The notes beneath the pieces are model-generated. The model saw only the letters and a program-made list of their open reading frames with translations. It searched no databases and was not told the origin of the DNA. From assembly GCF_031082295.1 (NCBI RefSeq), contig NZ_JAVHLD010000006.1, positions 62,001 through 126,000 of the forward strand: a stretch of 64,000 bases of DNA, read 5' to 3'. This stretch comes from Humidesulfovibrio sp. (lineage in GTDB: Bacteria > Desulfobacterota > Desulfovibrionia > Desulfovibrionales > Desulfovibrionaceae). This document shows positions 52,312-61,278 of the stretch, in pieces; positions within the stretch are counted from its first letter, which is position 1, and every line of letters begins with the position of its first letter. A program made the translations under genes and the position numbers.

Positions 52312-54084
52312 TTGAGCGAGCGGAAGACGAGCGGGGTCCAACACTCCTTGCGCTTGATGAAGCGCAGCCTGGGCTATTTTCTGCCGTACAAGAAGCGCAT
52401 CATGCTTGGCGTGATGGGCATGCTGGTGGTGGCGCCATGTGCTGCGGCCTCGGCCTGGCTGGTCAAGCTTGCCGTGGACGACGTGCTCATCAAGAAGGAC
52501 ATGCTGGCGCTGCAGATGGTCACCCTTGGCGTCATCGGGCTCATGACCCTGAAGGGCGTGTTCCGCTTCATCCAAGTCTACTACATGAACACGGCCGGTC
52601 TTTACGCCATCAATGACATCCGCAAGGATCTCTACGGCCGCATCATGTGCCTGCCCATGAGCTTTTTCAACGACACCCAGGTGGGCATGCTCATGAGCCG
52701 CATCCTGAACGACGTCGGGCTGGTGCGCTCAAGCCTGCCTTCGCTCATCATGCTCATCCGCGAGGTCTTCTCAGTCATCGGCCTGACCTTCTATGTCTTC
52801 TATCTGGACTGGCAACTGGCCTTTTGGGGCGTGCTGGTCATGCCCGCGGCCCTGTACCCGTTCATCACCTTCAGCAAGCGGCTGCGCAAGCTGTCGCGCA
52901 TGGCCCAGTCCACCGTGTCGGATGTTTCGGTGCTCATCCAGGAGGGCCTGTCCGGCATCAAAGTCATCAAGGGCTTTGCAACGGAGTCGCGCGAGTCGAA
53001 GCGTTTTGATGGCGAGACGCATAAAAACGTCGAGGTGGCGCGCAAGCAGATCCGCGCAACCGAGCAGTCCTCGCGCATCATGGAGATCATCGGCTCCTTC
53101 GCCGCCGGGCTGGTGCTCTGGTATGGCGGCACCCGCGTCATCAACGGCGACTTGACCTCCGGCGCGCTGCTCTCGTTCCTCACCTCCCTGGCGCTCTTGT
53201 ACGAGCCCATCAAGCGCATCAACGCCAGCAACATCGACCTGCAGATGGCCCTCACCGGGGCCGAGCGCGTGTTCGAGATCATGGACATGTCCGCACTGGT
53301 GAGCGAGAAGGGTGGCGAAAGGACGCTCGACGAGCCTTTCCGCGAACTGGCCTTTGAAAACGTGACCTTCAGCTACGACGGCACGCCGCGTCCGGCTCTG
53401 GAAAACCTGGACCTGGTGGTCAAGGCCGGGGAGCGCGTGGCCATCGTCGGCGCCAGCGGCTCGGGCAAGTCCACCCTGGCCAACCTGCTGCCGCGCTTTT
53501 TCGATCCCCAGGAAGGGCGCATCACCTTGAACGGCCACCCGCTCAAGGAGTACGACCTGAAGAGCCTGCGCCGCGCCACGGGCATGGTGGCCCAGGACAC
53601 CTTTCTGTTCAACGCCACCGTGGCCGAGAACATCGCCTACGGCGCCACGCGCGACTACAGCCCCGAAGAGATTCAGGCCGCCGCCAAGGCCGCCTACGCC
53701 CACGACTTCATCCTTGAGCTGCCCGAGGGATACGAGACCATGGTGGGCGAGCGCGGGGTCAAGCTTTCCGGCGGGCAGAAGCAGCGCCTCACCATCGCCC
53801 GCGCCATCCTGAAGAATCCGCCGCTCCTGGTCCTCGACGAGGCAACCAGCGCCCTGGACACGGAGAGCGAGCGCATAGTGCAGCTGGCGCTGGAAAACCT
53901 CATGCTCTCGCGCACCAGCGTGGTCATCGCCCATCGGCTGTCCACCATCCTCACCGCCGACCGCATCGTGGTCATGGACAACGGCCGCATCATCGACCAG
54001 GGGCCGCACGCGGCGCTGCTCACCCGTTGCGAGATCTACCAGCGCCTGTACGAGATGCAGTACGGCTGCGCCAGCCCGGATTAA
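52312..54084 (+). CDS. MsbA-like ABC exporter (fused permease and ATPase)
   Basis: A half-transporter of about 590 aa. The N-terminal membrane domain (about 20-320) has six segments. The ATPase domain has Walker A GASGSGKST, signature LSGGQKQR and Walker B LLVLDEATSALD, with the switch His in IAHRLST. Overall layout is that of MsbA lipid-A flippases. I choose TTG 52312, which has GGGAG upstream; the ATG two bases before it is out of frame (ATG AAT TGA), and ATG 52357 is another candidate. It probably flips a lipid-linked glycan or lipid A. Confidence 0.92.
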   Translation: MSERKTSGVQHSLRLMKRSLGYFLPYKKRIMLGVMGMLVVAPCAAASAWLVKLAVDDVLIKKDMLALQMVTLGVIGLMTLKGVFRFIQVYYMNTAGLYAINDIRKDLYGRIMCLPMSFFNDTQVGMLMSRILNDVGLVRSSLPSLIMLIREVFSVIGLTFYVFYLDWQLAFWGVLVMPAALYPFITFSKRLRKLSRMAQSTVSDVSVLIQEGLSGIKVIKGFATESRESKRFDGETHKNVEVARKQIRATEQSSRIMEIIGSFAAGLVLWYGGTRVINGDLTSGALLSFLTSLALLYEPIKRINASNIDLQMALTGAERVFEIMDMSALVSEKGGERTLDEPFRELAFENVTFSYDGTPRPALENLDLVVKAGERVAIVGASGSGKSTLANLLPRFFDPQEGRITLNGHPLKEYDLKSLRRATGMVAQDTFLFNATVAENIAYGATRDYSPEEIQAAAKAAYAHDFILELPEGYETMVGERGVKLSGGQKQRLTIARAILKNPPLLVLDEATSALDTESERIVQLALENLMLSRTSVVIAHRLSTILTADRIVVMDNGRIIDQGPHAALLTRCEIYQRLYEMQYGCASPD

Positions 54085-54087
54085 GCC

Positions 54088-55167
54088 ATGCCCAGCCCGA
54101 CCTCCTACCGCATCGACGGCCTGAGCGGCCTGAACCCCAAGCGCATCCTGTGCTGCCAGCTCCGGCAGATCGGCGACGTGCTGCTCTTGACCCCCAGCAT
54201 CCACCTGCTGAAGAGCCGCTTTCCCGATGCCGAGATCGACGTGCTGACCGAGAAGAAGTGCGCGCCCGTGCTTGAAAACAACCCCGAAGTGGCGCACGTC
54301 TGGGCGCTGGACCGCAAGCTCGGCCTCGCGGACAGCCTGAAGTTCTATCGCCATGTGGGCACTGGCGGCGGCCGTGGCCGCTACGACCTCATCGTCGACT
54401 TCCAGCAGCTGCCGCGCATCCGCTGGGTGCTCATGCTGTCCGACGCGCGCGTGAAGCTCTCCTACCCGCCAGCCTGGTACAACCGGCCCTTTTACACACA
54501 CTGGGCGCCCGTGAGCGGGCCATACGCCGCCAAGTGCAAGGCCGGGGTCCTCATGCACGCCTTCGGCATCGCCTGGAACAACGACCCGCCGCGCCTGTAC
54601 CTCACCGACGCCGAGAAGACCGAGGCCGCAGGCCTGCTGCACGGCTGGGGAATCCTGCCCGAGCACACCCTCGTCACCGTGGACGCCACCCACCGCCGCG
54701 GCACGCGCCTGTGGCCCGCCGCCCACTACGGCCGCCTCATGGCGCTGGCCGCAAGCGTCCGCCCGGACCTGCGCTTCCTGCTGCTGTTCGGCCCCGGCGA
54801 GGAACAGCTCGTGGCCGAGGTGCGGCAACTCGCCCTGGCCTCCGGCCTGGACGCGGGCAGCCTCATCCTGCCTGAACAAATGCTCTCCCTGCGCCAGATG
54901 GCGGCCGTTCAGTCCTGCGCGCACCTGCACCTGGGCAACTGCTCCTCGCCCCGGCACTTCGCCGTGGCCGTCGATACGCCCACCCTTACCGTGCGCGGCT
55001 CCACCAGCAACGCCTGGACCTTCCCCGGCCCGGGACACGAAGACATCAGCCTGGGCCTGCCCTGCCAGCCCTGCAACGAAACCGGCTGCCACCTGAACAT
55101 AAAATGCCTCACCGACCTCGCCCCGGAAGCCGTGCTGCCGCGACTCCTGGCCATGCTGGAGCAATAA
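54088..55167 (+). CDS. Glycosyltransferase family 9 (heptosyltransferase-like)
   Basis: A 359-aa GT-B enzyme. RILCCQLRQIGDVLLLTPSI is the N-terminal block of LPS heptosyltransferases (WaaC/WaaF/WaaQ). The C-terminal CAHLHLGNCSSPRHFAVAVDTPTLTVRG is the conserved C-terminal block, with the usual D/G pattern. The tail carries extra cysteines (PCQPCNETGCHLNIKC). It begins 3 nt after the ABC exporter stop and is the last gene of the island. It may transfer a heptose-like sugar from the activated pool proposed for 30-43 kb. Confidence 0.9.
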   Translation: MPSPTSYRIDGLSGLNPKRILCCQLRQIGDVLLLTPSIHLLKSRFPDAEIDVLTEKKCAPVLENNPEVAHVWALDRKLGLADSLKFYRHVGTGGGRGRYDLIVDFQQLPRIRWVLMLSDARVKLSYPPAWYNRPFYTHWAPVSGPYAAKCKAGVLMHAFGIAWNNDPPRLYLTDAEKTEAAGLLHGWGILPEHTLVTVDATHRRGTRLWPAAHYGRLMALAASVRPDLRFLLLFGPGEEQLVAEVRQLALASGLDAGSLILPEQMLSLRQMAAVQSCAHLHLGNCSSPRHFAVAVDTPTLTVRGSTSNAWTFPGPGHEDISLGLPCQPCNETGCHLNIKCLTDLAPEAVLPRLLAMLEQ

Positions 55168-55228
55168 GCCCAGACCGCCGGAGGCACCCCAGGCTCCCGG
55201 ACCCTGGCCGCCGGGGCATCCCGGGCTG

Positions 55229-58003
55229 TTACCCCAGCAGTCCGCCGGGTCGGCTGAGGCCGAGGGTTTGGTAGACGCGTTTCATGTCGAGGTGCTGGCG
55301 CAAGCTGGCGGCGAGGCGTTCCAGGTCCGGCTCCAGCCCGAAGCGAGTCTGCGGTTCGCGCAGGGGGTCGAGTCCTTTGGCGCGTCGCAGGTCGTCGAGG
55401 AAGGCTCTGCGGAACTCGTCCTCGTCGAACACGCCGTGCAGGTAGGTTCCCCATATTCTGGGCAGCGCCTCGGGCGGGCTGTCGAGTCCGAAGCTCAGGG
55501 GCTGGCCTGCGGCGTTTTGGGCCAGGGTGATGGTGCGCTGCCCGGCCGTGTCGACGATTTCGGTCTGGCCGTGGTGGATTTCGTAGCCGGTGAGGGTTTT
55601 GCCGGTGCGCAGGCAGGTGGCGCTCATTCGCGTGAGGGTCTTGTCGCGTTCAAGGGTGGTGGCGAGCGGCAGCAGGGCGAAGCCGTCGGCGGTTTTCTGT
55701 GTGGATTCCAGGCCGAGGGGGTCGTCCACGCGCAGGCCGAGCATTTGCAGGCCCGCGCAGATGCCGACGACGCGGGTGGTTTCCGGAAGTCCGCGCAGGG
55801 CGGCGGCAAAGCCTGCGCCGCGCAAGAAGCGCATGTCCTCGATGGTGTTCTTGCTGCCGGGCAGGATGACGGCGTCGGGCGCGTGGCCGTCGAGGGCGAG
55901 TTCGCGCACGTCGCGCACGAGGCGCAGGCGCACGTCCGGCTCCGCGGCCAGGGGGTCCAGGTCGTTGAAGTTGGAGATGCGCTGCGGGACCACGACGGCG
56001 ATGTCCAGCGCGTCCGGCCGCTTGTCGGCTTGGGCCGAGGCGGTGTTGCGGATGCCGAGGGAGTCCTCCTCGGGCAGGTTCAGTTCCGGCAAAAAGGGCA
56101 CCACGCCGAGCACGGGCCTGCCGGTGCGGCGGTAGAGGAAGTCCAGGGCGGGCGCGAGGATGCTGGCGTCGCCGCGGAACTTGTTGAGCACGTGCCCGGC
56201 CACCAGGGCGCGTTCCTCGGGGTCGAGGATGTCGAACGTGCCGGACAGGGCCGCGAAGACGCCGCCGCGGTCGATGTCGCCCACGAGGAGCACCTTGGCT
56301 TCGGCGTGCCGGGCCATGGCCATGTTCACAATGTCCTGGGACTTGAGGTTGACCTCGGCGGGGGAGCCCGCACCCTCCAGCACCATGAGCCCGTGCTCGG
56401 CGGCGAGGGAGTCGTAGGCCTGCGTGGCGGCGCGCCAGGCCTCGGGCTTGTAGTCGTAGTACTGGCGCACGCTCATCTGGCCCACGGCGCGGCCCAGGAC
56501 AACCACCTGGGAGCCGGTGTCGCCGGTGGGCTTCAGCAGCACGGGGTTCATGCGGGCGTCGGGCGTCAGGCGGCAGGCCTGGGCCTGGGTGGCCTGGGCG
56601 CGGCCGATCTCGCGTCCGTCCGGGGTGACGGCGGAGTTGTTGGACATGTTCTGGGCCTTGAAGGGCGCCACGTCGAAGCCGTCTTCCAGGAAGATGCGGC
56701 ACAGGCCGGCGGCGAGCACGCTTTTGCCGGCGTTGGAGCAGGTGCCCTGCACCATCACGGCGGGAACCTTCCGGGTCTTCACAAGGGTTGGCGCCTTGAC
56801 GGTGCCGGAGAAGCGCCCCAGGGCGTCCACCAGCCGGGCGTTTTCGTCCGCTGTGCGCACGGCGATGCGGAAGTAGCTGTCGTCCAGGCCTTCGAAGTTG
56901 GCGCAGAGGCGGATGGCCAGCCCCTCGGACAGCAGGCGCTCGAACAGCGGCTTCGCGGTCATGCCCACGCGGTCCAGGCGGCAGAGCAGGAAGTTGGCGT
57001 TGCCGGGGAACACGCGCAGGCCGGGTATCTCGCGCAGCTCTGAGGCCAGCTTTTGGCGCAGGGCGGCCACCTCGCGCACGGTGCGCTCCTGGTATTCCAG
57101 GTCGCGCAGGCAGCGCGCGCCGACGCGCTGGGCCAGGGTGCCCACGTTCCAGGTGGGCAGGCGGCGGCGCAGGCGCAGGATTGTTTCCGGCGCGGCGAAG
57201 CACAGCCCCAGGCGCAGGCCGGGCAGGGCATAAAATTTCGTCAACGATGAAAGGACGATGACGTTGTCCGGCCGCAGGCGCACCAGCCGCCCCATGCCGC
57301 CCGCGCCGTCGGGCTCGCGGCCCGTGCCCTCGTTTTCGATGTCGGGCACGAAGTCGGCGAAGCTCTCGTCCACCACGAACAGGCATTTGGGGAAGGCCTT
57401 GGCCAGGTCGCGCACGTGGCGCGCCGGGATGCAGACGCCGGTGGGGTTGTTGGGGCTGGTGAGCATGACCACGGCGGGCGCGGACAGCATGCTGGCCAGG
57501 CGTTCCAGATCCGGCGCGAAGCCGTCCTGGGCGTGGCAGGCCAGCTGTTCCACGTTCAGGCCCGCCAGGCGGCAGCAGCGGTCCACGTCCACGTAGGCGG
57601 GCACCGGGATGATGGCCCGCTTGAAGCCCATGCGCGCCGCCAGGTTGCACACGGCGGGCAGCAGCTCGGAGGCGCCGTTTCCGGCGCACGCCTGGGTGGG
57701 CCAGACCTTGTAGCGCTCGCAGGCGGCCAGGGTCAGGTCCGCCGCCTCGGGGTCCGGGTAGTGGACCACGTCGACCAGGGCGCTGGCGATCTCTTCCGCC
57801 AGCCAGGGCGGGGGGCCAAGGGGGTTGATGCTGGCGGAGAAGTCCACGAGCTTGCCGGGGTCGATGCCCGCTCGCTCGGCGAGCTTGTACACGTTGCCGC
57901 CGTGGGCGTAGCGGTCGGCCTCGGTCTGCTGGCGCTGTCCGAGGGAGGGAGCGAGGCCGGATGCCAGGCCGGATGTCAGGCCATCGAGGGTGTTCTGGCG
58001 CAT
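55229..58003 (-). CDS. cobQ: CobD-CobQ fusion: threonine-phosphate decarboxylase and cobyric acid synthase
   Basis: A bifunctional cobalamin-pathway protein of about 924 aa. Residues 1-370 form a PLP-dependent CobD-like domain: GNVYKLAERAGIDPGKLVDFSASINPLG at the front and SSLTKFYALPGLRLG with the PLP lysine. Residues about 380-924 form cobyric acid synthase: PAVMVQGTCSNAGKSVLAAGLCRIF (ATP-binding), FKAQNMSNNSAV, VGICAGLQMLG (amidotransferase Cys) and GYEIHHGQTE. CobD makes aminopropanol phosphate and CobQ amidates the corrin ring. The ORF-track entry to 59116 includes a region in another gene's frame; ATG 58003 is the natural start. Upstream is a TIM-barrel gene on the same strand. Confidence 0.93.
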   Translation of the reverse strand: MRQNTLDGLTSGLASGLAPSLGQRQQTEADRYAHGGNVYKLAERAGIDPGKLVDFSASINPLGPPPWLAEEIASALVDVVHYPDPEAADLTLAACERYKVWPTQACAGNGASELLPAVCNLAARMGFKRAIIPVPAYVDVDRCCRLAGLNVEQLACHAQDGFAPDLERLASMLSAPAVVMLTSPNNPTGVCIPARHVRDLAKAFPKCLFVVDESFADFVPDIENEGTGREPDGAGGMGRLVRLRPDNVIVLSSLTKFYALPGLRLGLCFAAPETILRLRRRLPTWNVGTLAQRVGARCLRDLEYQERTVREVAALRQKLASELREIPGLRVFPGNANFLLCRLDRVGMTAKPLFERLLSEGLAIRLCANFEGLDDSYFRIAVRTADENARLVDALGRFSGTVKAPTLVKTRKVPAVMVQGTCSNAGKSVLAAGLCRIFLEDGFDVAPFKAQNMSNNSAVTPDGREIGRAQATQAQACRLTPDARMNPVLLKPTGDTGSQVVVLGRAVGQMSVRQYYDYKPEAWRAATQAYDSLAAEHGLMVLEGAGSPAEVNLKSQDIVNMAMARHAEAKVLLVGDIDRGGVFAALSGTFDILDPEERALVAGHVLNKFRGDASILAPALDFLYRRTGRPVLGVVPFLPELNLPEEDSLGIRNTASAQADKRPDALDIAVVVPQRISNFNDLDPLAAEPDVRLRLVRDVRELALDGHAPDAVILPGSKNTIEDMRFLRGAGFAAALRGLPETTRVVGICAGLQMLGLRVDDPLGLESTQKTADGFALLPLATTLERDKTLTRMSATCLRTGKTLTGYEIHHGQTEIVDTAGQRTITLAQNAAGQPLSFGLDSPPEALPRIWGTYLHGVFDEDEFRRAFLDDLRRAKGLDPLREPQTRFGLEPDLERLAASLRQHLDMKRVYQTLGLSRPGGLLG

Positions 58004-58134
58004 GAGCGCTCCTTGGCGATTGGTGGCGTGTGTTGGGGTGCCGCCTGATTGATGTAGCGTGGATGGGCCGTGGCGGCAAGCGCGCGACCGCTCTTTCAGG
58101 ACATGGGCGCGGAGCCGCCTGGGGGGGGATGCGG

Positions 58135-59088
58135 CTAGCCGAAGGCTGCCATGTTTTCCGGCGCGCGGGCGGCCTGTTCGCGGCCCTGCCAGGCCGGGGG
58201 CGGATCGCCCGCCAGGGCGCTCTCCATGCCTTGGCGCAGGGGCGCCAGGGCGCGCACAACGTCCGCCGGATCGCCGCCGGGCTGGATGTCGGGCAGTTGC
58301 GAGGGGTCGAGCTCCAGGGAAATGGTGCCTGCGAAAGGCTCCCCGCCGACGCCCGCCCCGCCGAGCTCGGCCAGGAAAGGTCCCAGGGGCAGGGCGCCCC
58401 GGCCGGGCGGCAGGTGCTCGGTGTAGCCCAGGGCGTCGGAAAAATGCACATGCCGCAAGAGCCCGGCCGGTATCTTGGCCATGTCGGTGAAGAGATCGCG
58501 CCCGGACACCCCCAGGTGGCAGACATCCAGGGTCAGGCCCAGGTCCTTGGCCAGGCAGTCGGCCACCAGCTCCGCGAAACTGTCCTTGCCGAACAGCCCG
58601 CCGCTTCCTGCCCAGGGCAGGTTCTCCAGCGACAGGCCGACGCCCGGAGCCGCGCCCAGCAGTCTCGGCAGCTCCACGGCGCGGGAGAACCAGCGGGTCT
58701 GGATGGCGTCGCGCAGGGTTCCGGCGGGCGGGTGCAGGGTCACGTGGACGCTTTGGCCGTTGGCCGCGCCAACCAGCCCTCCGGCGAGGTCCACCGCCGC
58801 GCGCCAGGCGTCCAGATGCCCGCCCCAGGCGCTCCAGTTGCGGAAGGGCGCGTGCACCACCCGCACGGGGCAGAGGGCGTGGGCGGCGTCGATCTCCGAG
58901 CCGGGGGCAATTCTGGGCGAGCCCATGACAAGGTCCAGCCCGGCGAACCCCGACGCCTGGGCGATGGCCGCGATCTGCGGCAGGGGCAGGTGGAACAGGC
59001 AGCCCGTGGACATGACGACCAGGGGAGTCGACTTGGCCTGAGCGGGGCTTGCTTGCGCTGCTGCCTGGGGGTGCACGGGCTCGTCCAT
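58135..59088 (-). CDS. TIM-barrel sugar-phosphate isomerase/epimerase-like protein
   Basis: A 317-aa protein with the AP-endonuclease-2 / xylose-isomerase-like barrel. STGCLFHLPLPQIAAIAQASGFAGLDLVMG opens the barrel. SLENLPWAGSGGLFG, LTLDVCHLGVSGRDLF and RHVHFSDALG give the metal-ligand Glu, Asp/His and His pattern. It lies 131 nt upstream of the CobD-CobQ gene on the same strand. I see no cobalamin riboswitch upstream, so a role in B12 synthesis is only a guess. The substrate is unknown. Confidence 0.83.
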   Translation of the reverse strand: MDEPVHPQAAAQASPAQAKSTPLVVMSTGCLFHLPLPQIAAIAQASGFAGLDLVMGSPRIAPGSEIDAAHALCPVRVVHAPFRNWSAWGGHLDAWRAAVDLAGGLVGAANGQSVHVTLHPPAGTLRDAIQTRWFSRAVELPRLLGAAPGVGLSLENLPWAGSGGLFGKDSFAELVADCLAKDLGLTLDVCHLGVSGRDLFTDMAKIPAGLLRHVHFSDALGYTEHLPPGRGALPLGPFLAELGGAGVGGEPFAGTISLELDPSQLPDIQPGGDPADVVRALAPLRQGMESALAGDPPPAWQGREQAARAPENMAAFG

Positions 59089-59234
59089 GCTCCAGTCTAG
59101 GCACCGCGCGGGTCAAGTCTCAATGCAAATCCGGGGAACGGCGGGCTGGCGTTGGTGAACGGCCACCCGCTGCGGCGAGCGTTTTCCACCCGCTCCGGCA
59201 AGCCTGCGCTCGCTTCCTCGTCGCCGCTTCCGGG

Positions 59235-59265
59235 TTGACAAAACCCCCTGGCGCGCCAATATCCT
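59235..59265 (+). promoter_or_regulatory. Candidate promoter for queD-dtd
   Basis: A perfect -35 TTGACA (59235-59240) is followed after 17-19 nt by AATATC/TATCCT. It lies about 47 nt upstream of the queD start codon in the 223-bp gap to the divergent TIM-barrel gene. Confidence 0.45.
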
Positions 59266-59311
59266 CCAGACACATCGCACGCGCAGGCCCAGGCGGCCGG
59301 GGAGGATACAT

Positions 59312-59713
59312 ATGGCCGGAAAATGGCGGCTCACAGTGGACGAGGCCTTCTGTGCCTCGCACCAGTTGCGCAACTACAACGGCAAGTGCGAGCACCTGCA
59401 CGGACACAACTTCGGCGTCACCGTCGAGGTGGAAGGCGACAGGCTCGACCCGGCCGTGGAGATCCTGGTGGACTTCGGCGAGCTCAAGCGTCTGACGCGA
59501 GAGGCCGTGGGCACCCTGGACCACAGCCACCTGAACGACCTGCCCGCCTTTGCCGAACGGAACCCCTCCAGCGAGAACCTGGCCCGGCACCTCTTCAACG
59601 AGATCCGCGACAGGCTCGTGGTGGCCGCCCCGAACGCGCGCCTCGTGAGCGTCAGCGTGTCCGAAAAGGGCACCTCGCGCGCCACCTACTTCGAAGACAG
59701 CCAGGAGGATTGA
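59312..59713 (+). CDS. queD: 6-carboxy-5,6,7,8-tetrahydropterin synthase
   Basis: A 133-aa zinc enzyme of queuosine precursor synthesis. The zinc/catalytic block is FCASHQLRNYNGKCEHLHGHNF, with the histidines and the catalytic Cys. The end of the core, SVSVSEKGTSRATYF, matches the family. It shares the TGATG overlap with dtd downstream, so the two are coupled. The ATG is preceded by GGGAGGATACAT. Confidence 0.93.
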   Translation: MAGKWRLTVDEAFCASHQLRNYNGKCEHLHGHNFGVTVEVEGDRLDPAVEILVDFGELKRLTREAVGTLDHSHLNDLPAFAERNPSSENLARHLFNEIRDRLVVAAPNARLVSVSVSEKGTSRATYFEDSQED

Positions 59714-60183
59714 TGCGCCTGCTCGTCCAGCGGGTGAGCCGCGCGCGGGTGGAAGTGGAAGGCCGGAGCGTGGGTCAGATCGGCCAGGGGCTGCTGGCAC
59801 TGGCGGGCTTCGGCAAGGCCGACACCCTGGCGCTCCCCGGCACGCGGCTTTGGAACACCCTGTGCGCCAAGCTCCTGGAGCTGCGCATCTTCCCGGACGA
59901 CGCGGGCAAGCTGAACCTGAGCCTCGCAGACACCGGCGGCGGGCTGCTGCTCGTCTCGCAGTTCACCCTCTACGCCGATACCCGCCGGGGCCGCCGCCCC
60001 AGCTTCACCGACGCCGCACCACCGGACGTGGCCCGCGCCCTGTTCGAGCGCCTGGCCACGGACCTGGCCGCCCAAACGCCCGGGGACTTCGCCCAGGGCG
60101 TGTTCGGCGCGGAGATGCTGCTTGATTTCGTGAACTGGGGGCCGGTGACCATCCTGCTCGATTCCGACGAATACGCGGGCTAG
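59713..60183 (+). CDS. dtd: D-aminoacyl-tRNA deacylase
   Basis: A 156-aa protein that removes mischarged D-amino acids from tRNA. The signature SQFTLYADTRRGRRPSF is exact for the family, and the C-terminal NWGPVTILLD corresponds to the NxGPVT (Gly-cisPro) motif, with W in place of the common D. The start ATG 59713 overlaps the queD stop; the ORF-track entry from 59323 includes queD sequence in another frame. It is slightly longer than E. coli Dtd (145 aa). Confidence 0.93.
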   Translation: MRLLVQRVSRARVEVEGRSVGQIGQGLLALAGFGKADTLALPGTRLWNTLCAKLLELRIFPDDAGKLNLSLADTGGGLLLVSQFTLYADTRRGRRPSFTDAAPPDVARALFERLATDLAAQTPGDFAQGVFGAEMLLDFVNWGPVTILLDSDEYAG

Positions 60184-60212
60184 CCGCCGGCTTCAGGACG
60201 ACGCCCGCTGTG

Positions 60213-60686
60213 CTACGCGGGGCCGCGCTCGGCGAGCTTGCGGTCCATTTCGCGCAGGCGCTCGGCCATGTGCGCCAGGATGATCTCGTTCAAGGCGGCC
60301 TTCAGGGCGGCGCGGTCCGCAGGCTCAAGCTTGCTGAAGAGGGCGGCGTCCAGGGCCAGGCAGACCGACGAGGCGACGGCCTTGACCGTGGCCGAGCGCG
60401 GGCTGCCGTCAATGAGCCCCATCTCGCCGAACATCTCGCCGAAAGCCTTGAGCGTGTGCACCACAACGCCCTGGTGCTCCACCGAGAGCTCGCCCAGCAC
60501 CAGGAAATACAGCCAGGAGTCCTGCGCGCCCTCCTCGATGATGACCTCATCCTTGGCATACTTGCGCAGCCTGGACAGCCCCACCACCTCGGTCAGCAGC
60601 TTGTCCCCGAGGGGGGCCAGGGCCGGGATGTTGCGCATTTTCGTAATGATATCTGCGGCGCTTGGCTCTAAGGGAATCTCGCGCAT
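60213..60686 (-). CDS. Cyclic-nucleotide-binding-domain protein without DNA-binding domain
   Basis: A 157-aa protein with a CRP-like cNMP-binding fold: VIIEEGAQDSWLYFLVLGELSVEHQG and the phosphate-binding cassette-like FGEMFGEMGLIDGSPRSATVKAV. There is no helix-turn-helix, so it probably works through protein interaction. The gene is convergent with dtd and divergent from the thioredoxin gene. The ligand is unknown. Confidence 0.88.
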   Translation of the reverse strand: MREIPLEPSAADIITKMRNIPALAPLGDKLLTEVVGLSRLRKYAKDEVIIEEGAQDSWLYFLVLGELSVEHQGVVVHTLKAFGEMFGEMGLIDGSPRSATVKAVASSVCLALDAALFSKLEPADRAALKAALNEIILAHMAERLREMDRKLAERGPA

Positions 60687-60813
60687 AATGGACCTCGCTC
60701 ATCAGGGTTTCTATTCTGCTACACCATGTGCGCAGCGCCATCAAGCCGGAATAGACTTGGACCAACCCCGCCCAGCCCCTTGCGCCCTGATCGGGCGTGG
60801 TTATCCTTGCCGT

Positions 60814-61239
60814 ATGAAACACCTCGTCTGCCCCAATTGCCACGCCGTGAACCGTGCCGACGACAGCCGCATCGGCCAAGCCGTGTGCGGCAAATGCGCC
60901 AAACCCCTGGCCGCCACCGGCGTCCTGCACCTGGACGCGCCCCTGCTCGACCGCCTGCTTGCCAAGGACGAGCTGCCCCTGCTGGTCGACTTCTGGGCGC
61001 CCTGGTGCGGACCCTGCAAAATGATGGCGCCCGCCTTCGATGAGGCCGCGCGGCTGCTCGGACCCGCCGTGCGCCTCGGCAAGGTCGATACCCAGCAACA
61101 CCAGAACCTCGGCTCGCGCTTTCATGTCCAGTCCATCCCCACCCTGGCGCTCTTCCGCGCCGGCCGGGAAGTCGACCGCGTGTCCGGCGCCATGCCAGCC
61201 ATGGAGATCGTGGCCTGGACCAAAAGCCGACTGGGCTGA
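60814..61239 (+). CDS. trxC: Thioredoxin, TrxC (Trx2) type with zinc-binding N-terminus
   Basis: A 141-aa oxidoreductase. The N-terminal zinc module has CPNCHAVN and CGKCAKP, as in TrxC. The active site is WAPWCGPCK, and the family cis-Pro is in SIPTLALF. ATG 60814 (MKHLVCPNC) is the natural start; the ORF-track start at 60238 runs through the cNMP gene in another frame. It probably reduces disulfides in the cytoplasm under oxidative stress. Confidence 0.93.
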   Translation: MKHLVCPNCHAVNRADDSRIGQAVCGKCAKPLAATGVLHLDAPLLDRLLAKDELPLLVDFWAPWCGPCKMMAPAFDEAARLLGPAVRLGKVDTQQHQNLGSRFHVQSIPTLALFRAGREVDRVSGAMPAMEIVAWTKSRLG

Positions 61240-61278
61240 GCCAGAGCCGGAGCCCGTAGCCTGGGATGCCTCCGGCGG

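Noticed and set aside
52771-55164. Minus-strand ORF of 797 aa
   Set aside because: It is antisense to the MsbA-like and GT9 genes, which have clear motifs. The composition is that of a shadow frame.
55268-57043. Plus-strand ORF of 591 aa
   Set aside because: It is antisense to the CobD-CobQ gene and shows no protein motif.
58004-59116. N-terminal extension of the CobD-CobQ ORF to 59116
   Set aside because: It runs through the TIM-barrel gene in another frame, is Arg/Pro-rich, and CobD-type sequence begins at ATG 58003.
58004-59311. Cobalamin riboswitch upstream of CobD-CobQ
   Set aside because: I looked for the B12-box GCCACTG and related elements in the gaps on both sides of the TIM-barrel gene and did not find them.
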